From assembly GCA_036937835.1 (NCBI GenBank), contig CM072879.1:10776001-10840000 (forward strand): 64,000 nucleotides of DNA, written 5' to 3'. A program made the translations under genes and the position numbers. The notes beneath the pieces were generated by a model. That model was not told the origin of the DNA. It saw only the letters and a list, made by a program, of their open reading frames with translations, and made no database searches. Positions 63,911 through 64,000 of the stretch are shown piece after piece (within the stretch, counting starts at the first letter, position 1; every line of letters starts with the position of its first letter). The DNA comes from Pampus argenteus (lineage: Eukaryota > Chordata > Actinopteri > Scombriformes > Stromateidae).

Positions 63911-64000
63911 CTGTGAAGGAAAAAAGGACACAAAACCATTTGAGAAATATTGAACCTCTGCATTTGAACCATATAAATGCAAAAGTGTTTATCAGAAGTG

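Overview
This window is nuclear DNA from a teleost fish. The evidence is interrupted vertebrate genes with short introns, abundant (CA/GT)n and (CT)n microsatellites, decayed Tc1-like transposons, a tRNA-type SINE, and a gene order matching the vertebrate TWIST1 neighbourhood (human 7p21). I cannot name the species, and every gene identity rests on recalled family sequences, not a search.

Layout: (1) 225-1022, + strand: the last three coding exons of tmem196. (2) 3584-6374, +: polr1f (twistnb), an RNA polymerase I stalk subunit, in four exons, one joined through a GC-AG intron. (3) 6375-16250: about 10 kb with no coding sequence I can support; it holds a perfect hairpin and possible regulatory blocks. 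(4) 16298-16741, +: ferd3l, a single-exon bHLH gene 47 bp downstream of a TATA box. (5) 18897-19445, +: a twist1-type bHLH gene with the characteristic intron in its 3'UTR and an unusual C-terminal Twist box. (6) 20.4-40 kb: gene-free. In mammals HDAC9 lies between TWIST1 and SNX13; I see no hdac9 exons here. Instead there are microsatellites, a SINE, a 6.4 kb minisatellite with unusual flanks, a CpG-rich unclassified repeat and a Tc1 relic. (7) 40199-56313, +: complete snx13, 25 coding exons giving an uninterrupted 954-residue reading frame, with a 3'UTR of about 2.4 kb. (8) 59352-59715, -: dmac1, a mitochondrial complex I assembly factor, in two exons. (9) 61229-63910, -: the last three coding exons of pex1, with a dead Tc1 element in the final intron and a MITE-like repeat in the one before; the rest of pex1 lies beyond the right edge.

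ferd3l and twist1 are paralogous developmental bHLH factors kept in tandem. They sit between housekeeping genes (polr1f, snx13, dmac1, pex1), several of which show housekeeping-type promoter motifs (ETS, YY1-like, TCTCGCGAGA). The long gene-free DNA around the bHLH pair is where their enhancers would be expected.

The most unusual structure is the array at 28500-34877. It is built almost wholly from 15- and 21-nt units sharing the core TTATCTCTATTG. Because both lengths are multiples of three, frames stay open for hundreds of codons on both strands. It starts at a perfect 28-bp palindrome, and a 133-bp block just left of the palindrome recurs without a mismatch about 250 bp beyond the array's right end.
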